This document shows positions 22,440 to 33,129 of a stretch of 64,000 nt of DNA, piece after piece. The position numbers and the translations under genes are program-made. The stretch is from Silene latifolia (lineage: Eukaryota > Streptophyta > Magnoliopsida > Caryophyllales > Caryophyllaceae): NCBI RefSeq assembly GCF_048544455.1, contig NC_133526.1, positions 6,278,001 through 6,342,000 of the forward strand. Reading direction: 5' to 3'. Within the stretch, counting starts at the first letter, position 1. Each line of letters starts with the position of its first letter. Under the pieces are notes generated by a model. That model worked only from the letters and a program-made list of their open reading frames with translations. It did not search any database and was not told the origin of the DNA.

Positions 22440-22956
22440 ATGACAGTTATTTAGTAAACTCTTTGATCCACCCTTGATAAAATTCTTGCAACCCTATCCT
22501 CTATTATGGCAAGCCTTTGGTCAAGATGAAACAAATCTTTTGTTCTTGGGTCTCTCATCCCCAGCATAGACAATATTCCTTGACTAAATTAGTCCCTCTT
22601 CTTATAGTAAGGATACCAAACTTCACCTCTCGGCGTAAGGACAGACGGTAATCTCTTATAAATGATGGTTCATGGTCTCCAAGAAGAAACCATTTAGCCC
22701 AAGCTTTGCATACCTCGCTACATTCTTCTTATCACCATGTGGCCAACCTACTGAATATATGAGTACTCATAATATCCACATTGCCGAGGACTTCGGTAAT
22801 AGGTGAACCCGTTCCCCGGTTTCTTTCAACACTATATTCAACATCGAAATCCATTTGCATGGAGCGCTTTTTGTTGGCGATATATTCTTCTTTGAACAAT
22901 TGTTTGTCCTCTTCCAATCTATTGATTGAATGAAATCGACAGTCAACAATTCTCAT
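22440..22956 (-). pseudogene. broken F-box-like gene copy
   Basis: The frame from 22956 (MRIVDCRFHSINRLEEDK) runs to a stop at 22732, but homology to the intact gene at 27040-27525 continues downstream in other frames: GDKKNV, then VCKAWAKWFLLGD, then a tail with EYCLC and FHLDQR. One base is missing just before the GAGGTATGC that encodes the VCK core, and a stop plus shift follow EYCLC. This is therefore a decayed paralogue, not a second active gene. Confidence 0.7.
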
Positions 22957-23269
22957 ATTTGAATATTTTTTTATGTTAAATTATGTTTAATTTAACTTGA
23001 GATAGTCTTTTAGGTTGGAAGCATAAGGTATTTATTTAAGATGCGTGACCGTAATGGGTCTGTGGCCTTAAATACACAAAATTGTTTATTTGAAGAATGT
23101 ATCAGATAATGAAAGGTTACATGAAACTAAATTAATTGAAAAGATACCAAATATAATATTATGATATCTATTTTAAGTGAACAATACTGATACAATGTTC
23201 GTTTATACAACTTAATTGATCAACTATTTTTTGTACGAAGTAGTAGGTCTAACTTATGGCGCTTTGTTT

Positions 23270-23495
23270 CTAGGTTTGGTTTATTTTAGGGTTGGTTGTT
23301 TTAGGGTTTCTAGTGTTTTAGGGTTGGTTGGGGTTGTATTTAGTGTTTGTTAAGTATAATTATTTCTACGTCACGTTTATTTTAGGGTTGGTTTTGGTGG
23401 TTTTAGGGTTGGGTTTATTTTAGGGTATGGTTATAAAAAGGGTTTGTAGGGTTTTTTTTACTAGGGTAGGTTTATTTTAGGGTTTGTTTTTAAAA
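23270..23495 (+). repeat. degenerate telomere-like TTTAGGG tract
   Basis: About ten TTTAGGGTT words are interspersed with GGTTTATT and TTGGTT variants on the plus strand. They are too degenerate for a functional telomere. A second, cleaner tract of opposite orientation lies at 28306-28448. Confidence 0.65.
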
Positions 23496-23509
23496 AAAAA
23501 GTTTTACTC

Positions 23510-24275
23510 ATTTCGTCTCGATCTTAGGTTTATGTAACTATTTCTCTGTCAATTGATATGTAAATTACCTTTTTGGATGTATTACTCAAATGTTATTTAC
23601 TAAAAATAGATTTTGATAACTATTGAGTCATAGTCCATATTTGTCTGTCAATTGATATCTAAATTTCCTTTTTGGGTGTATTACTCAAATATTACTAAAA
23701 TTATCATAATATAACTATTGAGTGATACTATAAATTTGTCTGTTAGTTGATATCTATTTCCTTTTTGGGTTCATTACTGAAATGTTATTACTAAAACTAG
23801 ATTTAGATAACATTTGAGTCATACTCCATCTGTCTCGGTCAATTGCTATCTATTTCCTTTTTTGTTGTATTACTAAAAATAGATTTAGATAACATTTGAG
23901 TCATACTCCATCTGTCTCGGTCAATTGTTATCTATTTCCTTTTTTCTTGTATTACTCAAAATAGATTTAGATAATAGTTGATTGATACTCCATCCGTCTC
24001 GGTCAATTGTTATCTATTTACTTTTTTCTTCTATTACTCAAAATAGATTTAGATAACATTTGAGTCATACTCCATCTGTCTCGGTCAATTGCTATCTATT
24101 TCCTTTTTTGTTGTATTACTAAAAATAGATTTAGATAACATTTGAGTCATACTCCATCCGTCTCGGTCAATTGTTATCTATTTCCTTTTTTCTTGTATTA
24201 CTCAAAATAGATTTAGATAACATTTGAGTCATACTCCATCTGTCTCGGTCAATTGTTATCTATTTCCTTTCTTTA
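23510..24275. repeat. ~82-bp tandem array, about nine copies
   Basis: Unit: ATTTAGATAACATTTGAGTC, ATACTCCATCTGTCTCGGTC, AATTGCTATCTATTTCC, then TTTTTTGTTGTATTACTAAA. The left copies are diverged and the right copies near identical, as expected from expansion toward one side. The phrase TACTCCATCYGTCTCGGTCAATTG resembles a Stowaway end, suggesting the array grew from a MITE terminus. Confidence 0.8.
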
Positions 24276-24882
24276 TTAGGATTAAACTTATGTTTTATTT
24301 TGTTACAAAATAAATTATTGATGAACAAAATTAGGTATACTAAAATATTAAACCTACTACCAAAAACGTACGCATAAAACTAGGTTAATAAACACATTAC
24401 CTCGTAAATAGATGACATAATAAAGATTACATAGGGAACTTAAGAAACACAATTTACTTGCAGCTTAAAAAAGAACAATATCATCATGAAATAACATTGG
24501 AATATTAAAGAAATGTCAGAACTCAATGGCCTTTTAGATTAAAATATAAATTTATGAAAATCGAATTTAAGGAAGGTTATTTATATGTATATATTGTATA
24601 TCTTATACTCCAAAAAAAAAGATAGTGGTTAATTTTCTTTAAATTGTATCCAATATTTTAGATTTAATGTTATATGTTACTTTTAATTTACTATATTGGC
24701 CTTTAGTTTTTTGGAGGGAAAGTTTACTACATTAAGTGTAATTTTGGAGGGAAATTTTACTACATTAGGGTAATTATGGAGGGAAAGCTTACACTATAAA
24801 ATAATCACCTCCCTCCATTTTTTATACACACAACTTAACACTCAAGTCAAAGAAAAATCCTTTTATTACTCTATACAAAACA
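24276..24882. other. no gene seen
   Basis: AT-rich DNA with three loose copies of the word GGAGGGAAA-TTTACTACATTA near 24710-24800, just before the next gene remnant. Nothing else is seen. Confidence 0.5.
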
Positions 24883-25315
24883 ATGTCGATGGAAAGAAAG
24901 GCCCACATGGCTGATCTTCTTTCTTTAAGGATGTTCATGAGGGAAATGCTCAAGGAATCTGAAAATTGCAAAGATTCAACGCAATTTCTAGAATCCCTAG
25001 AACTCCAAATCGCTTACTAGATAACATGTACGAGGAGGAGTTTAACCTAATGTTCGAGTCAAAGCCGAGAAGAGATCACCAGACACGAGGGAAATAAACG
25101 GGGTCGTTGATGTTGCAAGGCCAACTGATGAAGATGTCATTCTCTACCCGGTCAAGAATGATATTGTTGAGACACCAACTGCTAGAAGGAGCAACCGTGT
25201 AAGGTTAGCAACCCCAACAGTTAACACGCCGTCACCAAGGCCAAATGTTCTTACGAGAGGAATGAAAAGGAAATATGGATCTGAAAATATAATTGTTAGA
25301 AGACTACACTTCTAA
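24883..25315 (+). pseudogene. remnant of an unrecognised small gene
   Basis: An ATG at 24883 opens MSMERKAHMADLLSLRMF and runs 45 codons to a stop. Protein-like sequence continues in other frames: EEEFNLMFESKPRRDH, then REINGVVDVARPTDEDVILY and a basic Ser/Thr/Pro/Arg-rich tail ending MKRKYGSEN. At least two frame changes without clear splice sites suggest decay. The tail looks like a nuclear basic protein, but I assign no family. A plausible TATA-like TTTATACAC stands at about 24820. Confidence 0.45.
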
Positions 25316-25841
25316 CAAGGTTTAATCTAAGGATTAATATTAATTTAGTTATGAGGGGGAGAGGGGGGGAGAGGGGTTATCAGTATCTTTCGCAATTGCT
25401 GTACTTCTATTTTGCATGCATAACTTTCATTAATGGAGTTTATTTTCATATCAAGTGGATTAATTGTCTAAATCGTTATATTTACGTTTTAAATTAAGTT
25501 AATTTCACAAACCAATATATTTGTAGAAGTTTACGTCTTAGAGGTATAATCAACAAAATTTAAGCATCGGTAGGGTTTATTATAAATTCATTTCAAATAT
25601 ATTTTTATTGTAGAAGTTTACGTTTTACATGTATCTACATTTAAAAACCATTAGATATTAGAATTCACTAGTTTCTACTATTTTGCATTAAACATATGAT
25701 TCAATTCCATCAAATATTAACAACGTTAGAAACTCAATATTACATAAACAACATTATTACGGACTTAATAGATTACTTCATGGACAATATAATTTTCCAT
25801 CATATACGCCGTAAAAGACTTTTAATAACTAAATTGAAGAC

Positions 25842-26075
25842 TTATAATAACTTAATTATGAAATCCCAAAATATTACAGACTTAATAGATAACTTCATGG
25901 ACAATATAATTTGTTGTGGGGGATTTCTAATGAAATCCAAATAATCTTTCTCAAGCCGTTGACGTTGTTCCACTTTTCTCTTTTTCACTTCTAAATACCA
26001 TGGTTCTTGTCTTATGGCCTTTTCTCTCCTTTTATCTTCTTCAAACTTGTCACGGAGGCATCGTTTATCCGCCAT
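25842..26075 (-). CDS. possible small charged protein, 77 aa
   Basis: MADKRCLRDKFEEDKRREKA followed by KKRKVEQRQRLEKDYLDF is strongly charged and helical, then a hydrophobic end that may be non-coding read-through. It has no homologue I recognise and no paralogue in the window. The plus strand of the same segment holds a degenerate about 118-bp direct repeat (TTCATGGACAATATAATTT at about 25778 and 25893), which lowers confidence that this is a real gene. Confidence 0.35.
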   Translation of the reverse strand: MADKRCLRDKFEEDKRREKAIRQEPWYLEVKKRKVEQRQRLEKDYLDFIRNPPQQIILSMKLSIKSVIFWDFIIKLL

Positions 26076-27039
26076 GTTTTAAGTTAACTTGTGGGATTTT
26101 TTTTTTAAAATTAAAAATCAATTTAATATGATTAATGAGTAAAATGGGAAATGTGGACCATTGGTGGAAATTGTAAACCAATGAGCCTATTAATAGGGAC
26201 GGCGCGTGTAAGAACTTTTCAGAAATTATCTTTTTATTGACCAATGACGGTTGACGTGTACGGGGAAGTGGGATTAATATGAACCGTTTAAAAGTAAATA
26301 CTTTATAATTTTTAATTATAATAAATCAATACTGTTATAAGAAAAGACGTTTTGGGACTAAAATATCACATTTGATATGGATAATTGTGCAAGACAGAGT
26401 ATTTATGAAGATGTCTCATGATTACTCAAAATTTTTTTAATTATAATTAATTACAACCTGTTAATAGAGAAACCTTTCGCAACTAAAAATAAAGTTTATA
26501 TGAAGATGTCTTTCATTACTCGGTGTCTTTTTCAATTGGTCCATTGATATTTTTGTAGTTATTTATTTTTTTGATTAAAAAAAATATCATGAAATTTTAA
26601 AATTATCATCGAAACGATATTGAAATATTTGAAGCTTGATGACTTGTTTTGATTATTTCTTCAATTTTTTAAAAAAATAAAAAATTGTACTTCTGAACTT
26701 AAGTCAAATTTATATAATTCGATAATGGATCAGAAAATAGAACGATATTCATATTGCATAAACGATAATGTGAACAATACATCATGAATTGAAATTCAAA
26801 CATCGAAACGATAATGGAACACAAATTAAAACGATATTTGAAATTGCATAAACGATAATGTCAACAATACATAATGATTTTCAAATACAAAAGAAGACAA
26901 TAAAACCATCATATTGCTTCGAGATAAGGGACTTCTACATCAACCCAGAAAATCTGCAAAACAAATTAACAACAACAGATAAGAAAGAGATATTAGATAG
27001 GTTCCCATAATATGCATGTCCTCCAACTTAATTAAATTA
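26076..27039. repeat. no gene; ~90-bp tandem duplication
   Basis: ATTGCATAAACGATAATGTG and ACAATACATMATGA recur about 90 bp apart near 26750-26880. AT-rich and otherwise empty. Confidence 0.45.
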
Positions 27040-27525
27040 TTAATCAAAATAACTTAGTAATTGTACTCTCTGATGAAGATGGAAGCTTCTTTTGCTGTTT
27101 TCTCCGTTCATATAATGACAGAGGCAGTATCTCTTAACATCTAAATCACCTCGACTAACGACTTGCGTTCCTAGCCGGAGTTTATATGTCAAACTTTGAT
27201 CATAAACTCTGTCAAGCCTAGGACCATTTGTTCCAATGAGGAACCATTTTGCCCAGGATTTGCAAACCTCGGCCATATTCTTCTTATCTCCCAATGCTAA
27301 CTTATTAAAGATTCCATCTCTCACAATCTCTTCCAGATTGAGAATTATGTTACGACTTTGATTTCTCCTTACACCATCTTCTTCAAGTGTGTGGGTACGT
27401 TTAAAGAGCCATTCCATTGCATTTTTTTGGTCCTCTACGTGATTTTCCTTAAAGGACTTCCTATCTTCATCCATTATGTCTATCTGGATTACTGGACATT
27501 CGTCACTGTCGACATTGAACATCAT
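27040..27525 (-). CDS. F-box-like protein, 161 aa
   Basis: A single open frame from MMFNVDSDECPVI to LLSYFD. The central part LNLEEIVRDGIFNKLALGDK followed by MAEVCKSWAKWFLIG has the shape of an F-box (a helix, Leu/Ile pairs and the CK-W motif), the SKP1-binding module of SCF ubiquitin ligases, but the usual LP start is replaced, so the call is tentative. Upstream is an acidic/basic helical region, downstream a short cysteine-containing tail (RYCLCHYMN). A broken paralogue lies 4 kb away (22440-22956). Both sit in the giant MULE, so the pair duplicated within it or was captured before duplication. Confidence 0.6.
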   Translation of the reverse strand: MMFNVDSDECPVIQIDIMDEDRKSFKENHVEDQKNAMEWLFKRTHTLEEDGVRRNQSRNIILNLEEIVRDGIFNKLALGDKKNMAEVCKSWAKWFLIGTNGPRLDRVYDQSLTYKLRLGTQVVSRGDLDVKRYCLCHYMNGENSKRSFHLHQRVQLLSYFD

Positions 27526-27789
27526 CTTCGGAAGGTAGCTGATAATATATTTAATTTGGATTTAAATATTGGGGTAGATATGAGGAGTTGATAATAAAGT
27601 GTATGTTATGTAACTATTTAATAGGGAAGGCAACTAGGTTACATTATATAGAACTATTAAATAGTTATGACGATAAATAGGTCATTTACTACGGTTTCTA
27701 GGGTTTATATGGTTTAATGGTTAATATAAGTAATTTTAATTATATTAAAATAAATTATACTAAATAATGATTTATAAGTAAGCTCAATC
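27526..27789. other. no gene seen
   Basis: AT-rich spacer between the F-box-like gene and a tandem array; nothing recognised. Confidence 0.5.
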
Positions 27790-28305
27790 TAATTTGAGAA
27801 TTGTAACATCACATGTAGATGATTAATACAATGTTGCCACCCTTGAGCCGGTTTCTTCGTTTAGTATGATTCCCGTGTAGGTAATCCCTACGCAGGTTGG
27901 TACAGGAGGTTGTCCAAAGTAGTGTATATGTCACCCCCATAATCCATAATGCTTCATATTTGAGGATTGTAACATCACATGTAGGATGATTAACACAATA
28001 CAAAATTGGTACGGACGTTGTCCAAAGTAGTGTATATGTCAACCCCATAGTCCATAATGCTTCATATTTGAGGATTGTAACATCACATGTAGGATGATTA
28101 ACACAATACAGGTTGGTACCGGACGTTATAGAAAGTAGTGTATATGTCACCCCCATAATCCATAATGCTTCATATTTGAGGATTGTAACATCACATGTAG
28201 GATGATTAACACAATACAGGTTGGTAACGGACGTTATCCAGTAGTGTATATCAACCCCATACTCCATAATGTTTCTTCGTTTAATATGATTCCCGTGTAG
28301 GTAAT
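27790..28305. repeat. 108-bp tandem array, about four copies
   Basis: Unit of 108 bp (one step is 106) containing AAAGTAGTGTATATGTCACC, CATAATGCTTCATATTTGAG, GATTGTAACATCACATGTAG and GATGATTAACACAATACAGG. The motif TTTCTTCGTTTAGTATGATT and the following GTAGGTAATCC occur at both edges (about 27850 and 28270), so the array is bounded by a direct repeat. The unit length is divisible by three, which creates a long but probably meaningless minus-strand frame. Confidence 0.85.
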
Positions 28306-28448
28306 CCTAAACCCTAATCCCTAAACCCTAAACCCTGAAACCCTAAACCATAAACCCTAAAACCCTAAACATAAACCCTAAATCCCTAAACCCTAAACCC
28401 TAAACCCTAAACCATAAACCCTAAACCCTAAAACCCTAAAACCTAAAC
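28306..28448 (-). repeat. interstitial telomeric repeat, (CCCTAAA)n
   Basis: About 18-20 CCCTAAA units with small variants (CCATAAA, CCCTAATC, AACCCTAAAA). Gene sequences continue on both sides, so it is interstitial. It directly abuts the 108-bp tandem array. Confidence 0.9.
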
Positions 28449-28784
28449 ATTTTTTAAACAAAATTGGTACCGGAGAATGTCCAAAGTAATATGGTTAAAC
28501 ATTATTTAACGTAATCAAATTATTTGGTAGAAATAAATATTTTAAACAAAATGTCGATGACAATAATGCCCCTCAATTTCACTAAATCCATCCTCCATAG
28601 TTGCAATATTTCAAGGGTATAAGTGAAAAAATTTATTTAAAAATTAAAGGGAAAATAAATAGGGAAAACATTCATTCAAAGTACGCCGAAATGAAAAATC
28701 GAAAGAAGACACCCCCAAATCCAGAATTCAAAACCCTATTTGGCGAAAAATTAAAAAAATTAACTTCCCTCCAAGTCGAAAATA

Positions 28785-28922
28785 ATGGATGTAGGCAGAG
28801 AATATTGGGGAAATGTTCTAGATTGTTGTCAAGATATCAATAAGGGAATAGACATGGGTGACAAAACAAAGAGAAGACGAAGTAACATGTTCGACCAAAG
28901 CAAATCAAGACGTCAACGATAA
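28785..28922 (+). CDS. small ORF, possible first exon of the Ulp1-like gene
   Basis: ATG GAT GTA opens MDVGREYWGNVLDCCQDI and a basic tail (KTKRRRS), 45 codons. It lies upstream of the DUF1985/Ulp1-like exons on the same strand. A following segment at about 29003-29115 also reads openly (MKLNNEGESMANMKRMN). I cannot prove the splicing. Confidence 0.3.
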   Translation: MDVGREYWGNVLDCCQDINKGIDMGDKTKRRRSNMFDQSKSRRQR

Positions 28923-29169
28923 CGTATTTCCATACTTTATTTACACTTTTTCATTTGTTAATTACTCAATATTTTAGATTTAATTGAACAACCGTATTCA
29001 CCATGAAGCTTAACAACGAGGGAGAATCGATGGCGAATATGAAGAGGATGAATCAAAATCCGAGACGAAATCAATCAGATGTCTTTAAATTAATTTCATA
29101 CTCATGTAAATCCTTGTGCTAATTAATTGCAGGAGATGTACTAAAATTAATCTCACTGGTTCTTTTGAA

Positions 29170-31600
29170 GGACACCCATTCGAAGGATAGAAGCATCGAT
29201 AAACCCGAAAGCGTGGAAGGCCAAGGAAGCTTCACAAATCATCCGCCCCGGAAAGGTAATATTTAAATTTTAAAAACCCCTATTAGTACTCCCTATTAGT
29301 ACTCCCTATTAATTCCAATTTGTTCGATAAAAACCCCAATTTTTTATCTTTAATTTCAGTATCCTCCAATGCGCCTTTATCCTCATAAAGTAATGGAGCT
29401 CATTGTCAACTTAAATAGTAATCAAATCCAGTGGGTAAAGCGGCCATTTTTCCAGACGATCCTTGACCTCAAAATAAACAAGTCACTGGACCGTTTTTTC
29501 CTGGCATGGTTGAGTCGTAGGTGGAACCCTAGATCCTGTGAACTGAAAATTCGTGATGATTATATTGTTAAAGTTGATGAGGAAATGATTGGGTGGGTGC
29601 TTGGTTTACCATATGGTGATGACGCCTTCGACTTTGAAGAAACGTCTTCAAGGCGTCTAGAGTTTAAGGAATTGAAGAAACACTATGAATGTTATGGTGG
29701 TGTCCCCTACAACTTCATCTACAATGCATGTATATCTGAGGTCAAAAGTAGAGTACTTTTCTTGCGGCATTTCATTTTTTATGTATTAGGTGTCCTTCTC
29801 TGTACTACGAAGAGCAACTTTGCAAGTCCAGAGCTGCTACGAGCGGTTGTTTACGATTACGTTTCTGAAAGTTGGAAATGGAATTGGTCTAAGTTCATTT
29901 TACAGTGGATGGTGAAATATACTGGTGAAGGTACATGTGATGGTATTTCAGGCTGTGCATTAGTCTTGATGGTAAGTGATTCCTCATTATTGTGAATAGC
30001 TTCAGATATGGTTGTTAATTTTCCCTGAAAGTTGCACTCCATAACTCGTGCATTGTCTCATCACGTGTTGTACTTGCAGATTATTTATCTTGATAGGTTG
30101 AACTTTGAGGGTAAGGGCCTTAGGTGGAAAGTTGATGAGCCAAGATTGGGTGCATGGCAACACTGTGATATTCAAAAGGCAATAGCTGCTGATAGGGTAG
30201 GTGATTCAGAGGATCATTTTGGAAGGTCTGATGTTGTTCGGAATGTCGTTTATGGCCAACCTTACCCAATAGGTCCACGCTACTGTAGACCAAAGTGGCT
30301 TGAAGGTAAAGGGTGCTCGGTGACTAAGGAAATGGGTGTTGATGTGGATTTGAAGAAGGTGAAGGTACAGTAATGACAACGGTAGGGGACGTAAGCGAGT
30401 TAAAAAGGTCACAGAAAAGGAAACAAATAACTGCATTATTGAAGATGTGGACCAAAAGACATTTATCAATGAAAGGGTTGACAAACTTCTACGCCGGATA
30501 GTTCTACATCCCGCCAAAGCTGCGTATGGGTTAGTGCATGGGAATTTTTAGGATTCTGTAGTTGCTTTCATAAAATAATACAGTTTGTGTACTTTGATAT
30601 CGTCCATATTGTTATTTTTTAGGTGCAAAGACGACTCAATTTTCAATGACGGAGAAGTTGAATTGTCGGTCCGTCGTGTTCGTCAAGCTATTCTTGGAGA
30701 AGAACCAATTGGTGTAGAGGTTGTTGAAAAAGGTTTCCATCTAAATTACATTAACTAATTGTTTAATTTTTACTAAATCAGAATTTGATTAACTTTTTTA
30801 CTAGGTAATGGAGGCTTTGGCAAGGGTAATCAATTATACTTTATTTATGGAAGATCCGATTGACACTCAACACTACATACTTTGTCCAAAACTTATGGTA
30901 AATTGTGAGACATATTCAACTAACTTTGTAATGTACAATCTTAGAACTACATGTTTCTTCAATTTATGTAGGGGAGATGCTTGATCTGGTTGTGAAGGGT
31001 AGAGGTCATCATAAGTTCATGCCGAATATGGCCACCCTAGTAAAGAAAGATGTAAGTAAGGGGTTTAAACTGAGTGAGACAACCCATGTAAGTGCCTTTT
31101 CTTCATAAATTTGCATGCATGATGGTTTTATCTCATGCCTCACTCGTATTTGTTTTTATTTGTGCCTGAACCTTCCATGTTTATTGACTAGTTCCATGTA
31201 CCTGTATTTGTTGATGGCCTCTGGATGTTGTATGTGGTGAACAAGTGTAAAAAGTCAAGACGCTTTACAAGACAACCGATGATTCATTGACAACACGAAT
31301 GTTCATGAAGTCGTGGTAAGCAAGCGTTATTAATGTCCTAATAACGTTTCGTATATGTTATGTACTACTAAAGCATAAATAGCACAACGCTAATAGATGG
31401 AATTTTCTATATGTTTTTTCGTAAAAGGACGTTGGAGAAAGCAACAAGTTTGGCGGTGGGATTTCGCTCAAGTGCGATAAATGGCAAATCAAGGAGAAGA
31501 AAGGAGTGGCAATTGAGGGGATTCAAAGAACTTACGTCATGCACCGTTTTCTTAAGTTACTATATCCATCTCGATGGAAACTTGGCGTAACTTGAGAAAG
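29170..31600 (+). pseudogene. DUF1985 / Ulp1-like gene of KAONASHI type, probably decayed
   Basis: A multi-exon gene. Visible exons include about 29170-29254 (RIEASINPKAWKAKEAS), 29360-29971 and 30080-30373, then smaller blocks near 30625, 30805, 30972 and 31191. The long exon reads FFQTILDLKINKSLDRFFLA, then RDDYIVKVDEEMIGWVLGLP, resembling DUF1985, the N-terminal part of transposon-borne Ulp1-like proteins. The block at about 31191 reads VPVFVDGLWMLYVVNKCKK, matching the region of C48 SUMO proteases that normally holds DGHW; here the catalytic His is Leu, and the frame soon stops. I infer a protease-dead or decayed copy. It sits beside a MULE transposase relic, the pairing known from KAONASHI MULEs. 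Exact joins after 30373 are uncertain. Confidence 0.55.
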
Positions 31601-31968
31601 ACGGTAAAATGTGCCGTAAGTTAGCGTTAGGATTTATGTTGGGTCACCAAAATAACGGAGCATTACATCATTAAGAAACTGATCGGGGAAGTCTATTAAG
31701 AACCGTACTTGTTTAATTTTATGTAAATTTGTTTGTATACACTTTAAATTAACGAATTGCATTTCCACGTGAAGACAACGTAGTAAACGGACCATTTCGC
31801 ACACATCTTCAAATTAATTACCAGAGAATATGGAGTATGTACATTGAAGCTATACAATATACGTAGTAAACGGACCGTACGGCGTATGTACATTGAACCT
31901 ATACAATATACGTAAAACCCACCATTGAATATGGAGTATAAAAATGAAAAGACACCATCTCCATCTCC
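31601..31968. other. no gene; short direct repeat
   Basis: The words ACGTAGTAAACGGACC and TACATTGAA-CTATACAATA repeat about 80 bp apart near 31780-31910. Otherwise it is the upstream region of the 97-aa gene. Confidence 0.4.
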
Positions 31969-31979
31969 TATATATATAT
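31969..31979 (+). promoter_or_regulatory. TATA box of the 97-aa gene
   Basis: TATATATATAT lies 70-80 bases before the ATG at 32049. A leader of about 45 bases with CAACCAAAAAACC-type sequence is typical for plants. Confidence 0.6.
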
Positions 31980-32048
31980 GTGTCCCCATAAATTTTTTTC
32001 TCTGTCAACCATTCCATCAACACAACCAAAAAACCCTAAAAAACCTAA

Positions 32049-32342
32049 ATGGAAGTTGTTTACCCATACAAAAGAATGAGGTGGGAACCAAGGGTCTATA
32101 CCCCAAATAAATATAAGGTCAAGGGATACAACAAGACATCACCGGCATTCGAGTTGGTTCGTGCGGGGACCTTATCATGTCCTACATCCCGCCAAGATGC
32201 GATACGGAAACTAGGTCGAATCTTCGCCTGGTTTTGCGAGCATGGGGCGAATTGGTACCATAACGAAGGTGGCCGTGATGAAACGAAGAAGTATAAAATG
32301 TCAATTAGTGGTGGTTGGCCACAACCACCATATTGTCCATGA
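32049..32342 (+). CDS. small basic protein, 97 aa, unrecognised
   Basis: A single-exon frame with a well-placed TATA box. It starts MEVVYPYKRMRWEPRVYTPN and contains an aromatic-rich block, LGRIFAWFCEHGANWYHNEG, and ends GGWPQPPYCP. It is rich in Tyr, Trp, Lys and Arg, with two Cys in CEHG and YCP. I do not recognise a family. It lies between the Ulp1-like gene and the transposase relic in the giant MULE, and its codon-like, motif-dense composition argues for a real gene. Confidence 0.55.
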   Translation: MEVVYPYKRMRWEPRVYTPNKYKVKGYNKTSPAFELVRAGTLSCPTSRQDAIRKLGRIFAWFCEHGANWYHNEGGRDETKKYKMSISGGWPQPPYCP

Positions 32343-33129
32343 AAATGGACAATATTCAATTAGGAAATGTCTTGTTTGTTTTTTATTCTAAGTAAGTTTC
32401 GTTCTTTTTAGATCATTTCACAGAAGTTAAAATATATTAATGTTATAATGTTTACGTTTATCTAAGTAGGTTTCGTTCGTTGTTAGATCATCATATCACA
32501 TAATGCAATATTATAATATCCGTATCATAAAGCTATTAAAATAACGCAATATTGTTAAGATCTTATCTCTCTTTTTTTTATAATTTTCTGCCACAGTATA
32601 ATCCTATAATCATGTTCATATTGTACTGAATAAAAAAATAAAATAAAAATACAAATCGTTTATTTTAATATCCCACAACAAAGTGGCACCCATTCATTTC
32701 ACTTCCCCATATAAACTGACTGAACAGAGAAGTTGAAGAGACATACCGTCTGATAACGTCTACATCACGCCTACTTCTTCATCATTATCAACAAGGTAGG
32801 TTTGATCTCACATTTAAACTTAAATATGTTTATTAATAATTTAACAAGTATGTATGTTACCGTATATGTTAAAGAATTATTGTTCTTCATGACTTCATCA
32901 GTAGAAGATGAAGTACTTGATGGAATATTGTTCTTTGTATACAAATTTTGCCCTAAATTTATACTCTGTACAAGTTTAAATGATTATTGTTGCTTAGTCA
33001 GTCCAAGATGCATGCTTGTTCTTCATATATTGATGTCTTGATGATTCTGATTATATGATATGTAATCCCCAAATATGCATGTTCTACATATATTGAGGTT
33101 TAGGTTTAAAGGATTGATGATTGTGAGTT
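32343..33129. other. no gene; possible leader exon
   Basis: AT-rich. A splice-like end ATCAACAAG|GTAGGT at about 32787 may be a 5' leader exon for the next frame. Nothing else is seen. Confidence 0.35.

Noticed and set aside
23510-24275. CRISPR-like array
   Set aside because: The units are contiguous direct repeats without unique spacers, and the DNA is plant nuclear.
27809-28267. Minus-strand frame of 36-residue repeats
   Set aside because: The 108-bp tandem array is divisible by three, so an open frame follows automatically. No promoter or homology.
28306-28448. True chromosome end
   Set aside because: Gene-like sequence continues on both sides and the units are degenerate, so it is interstitial.
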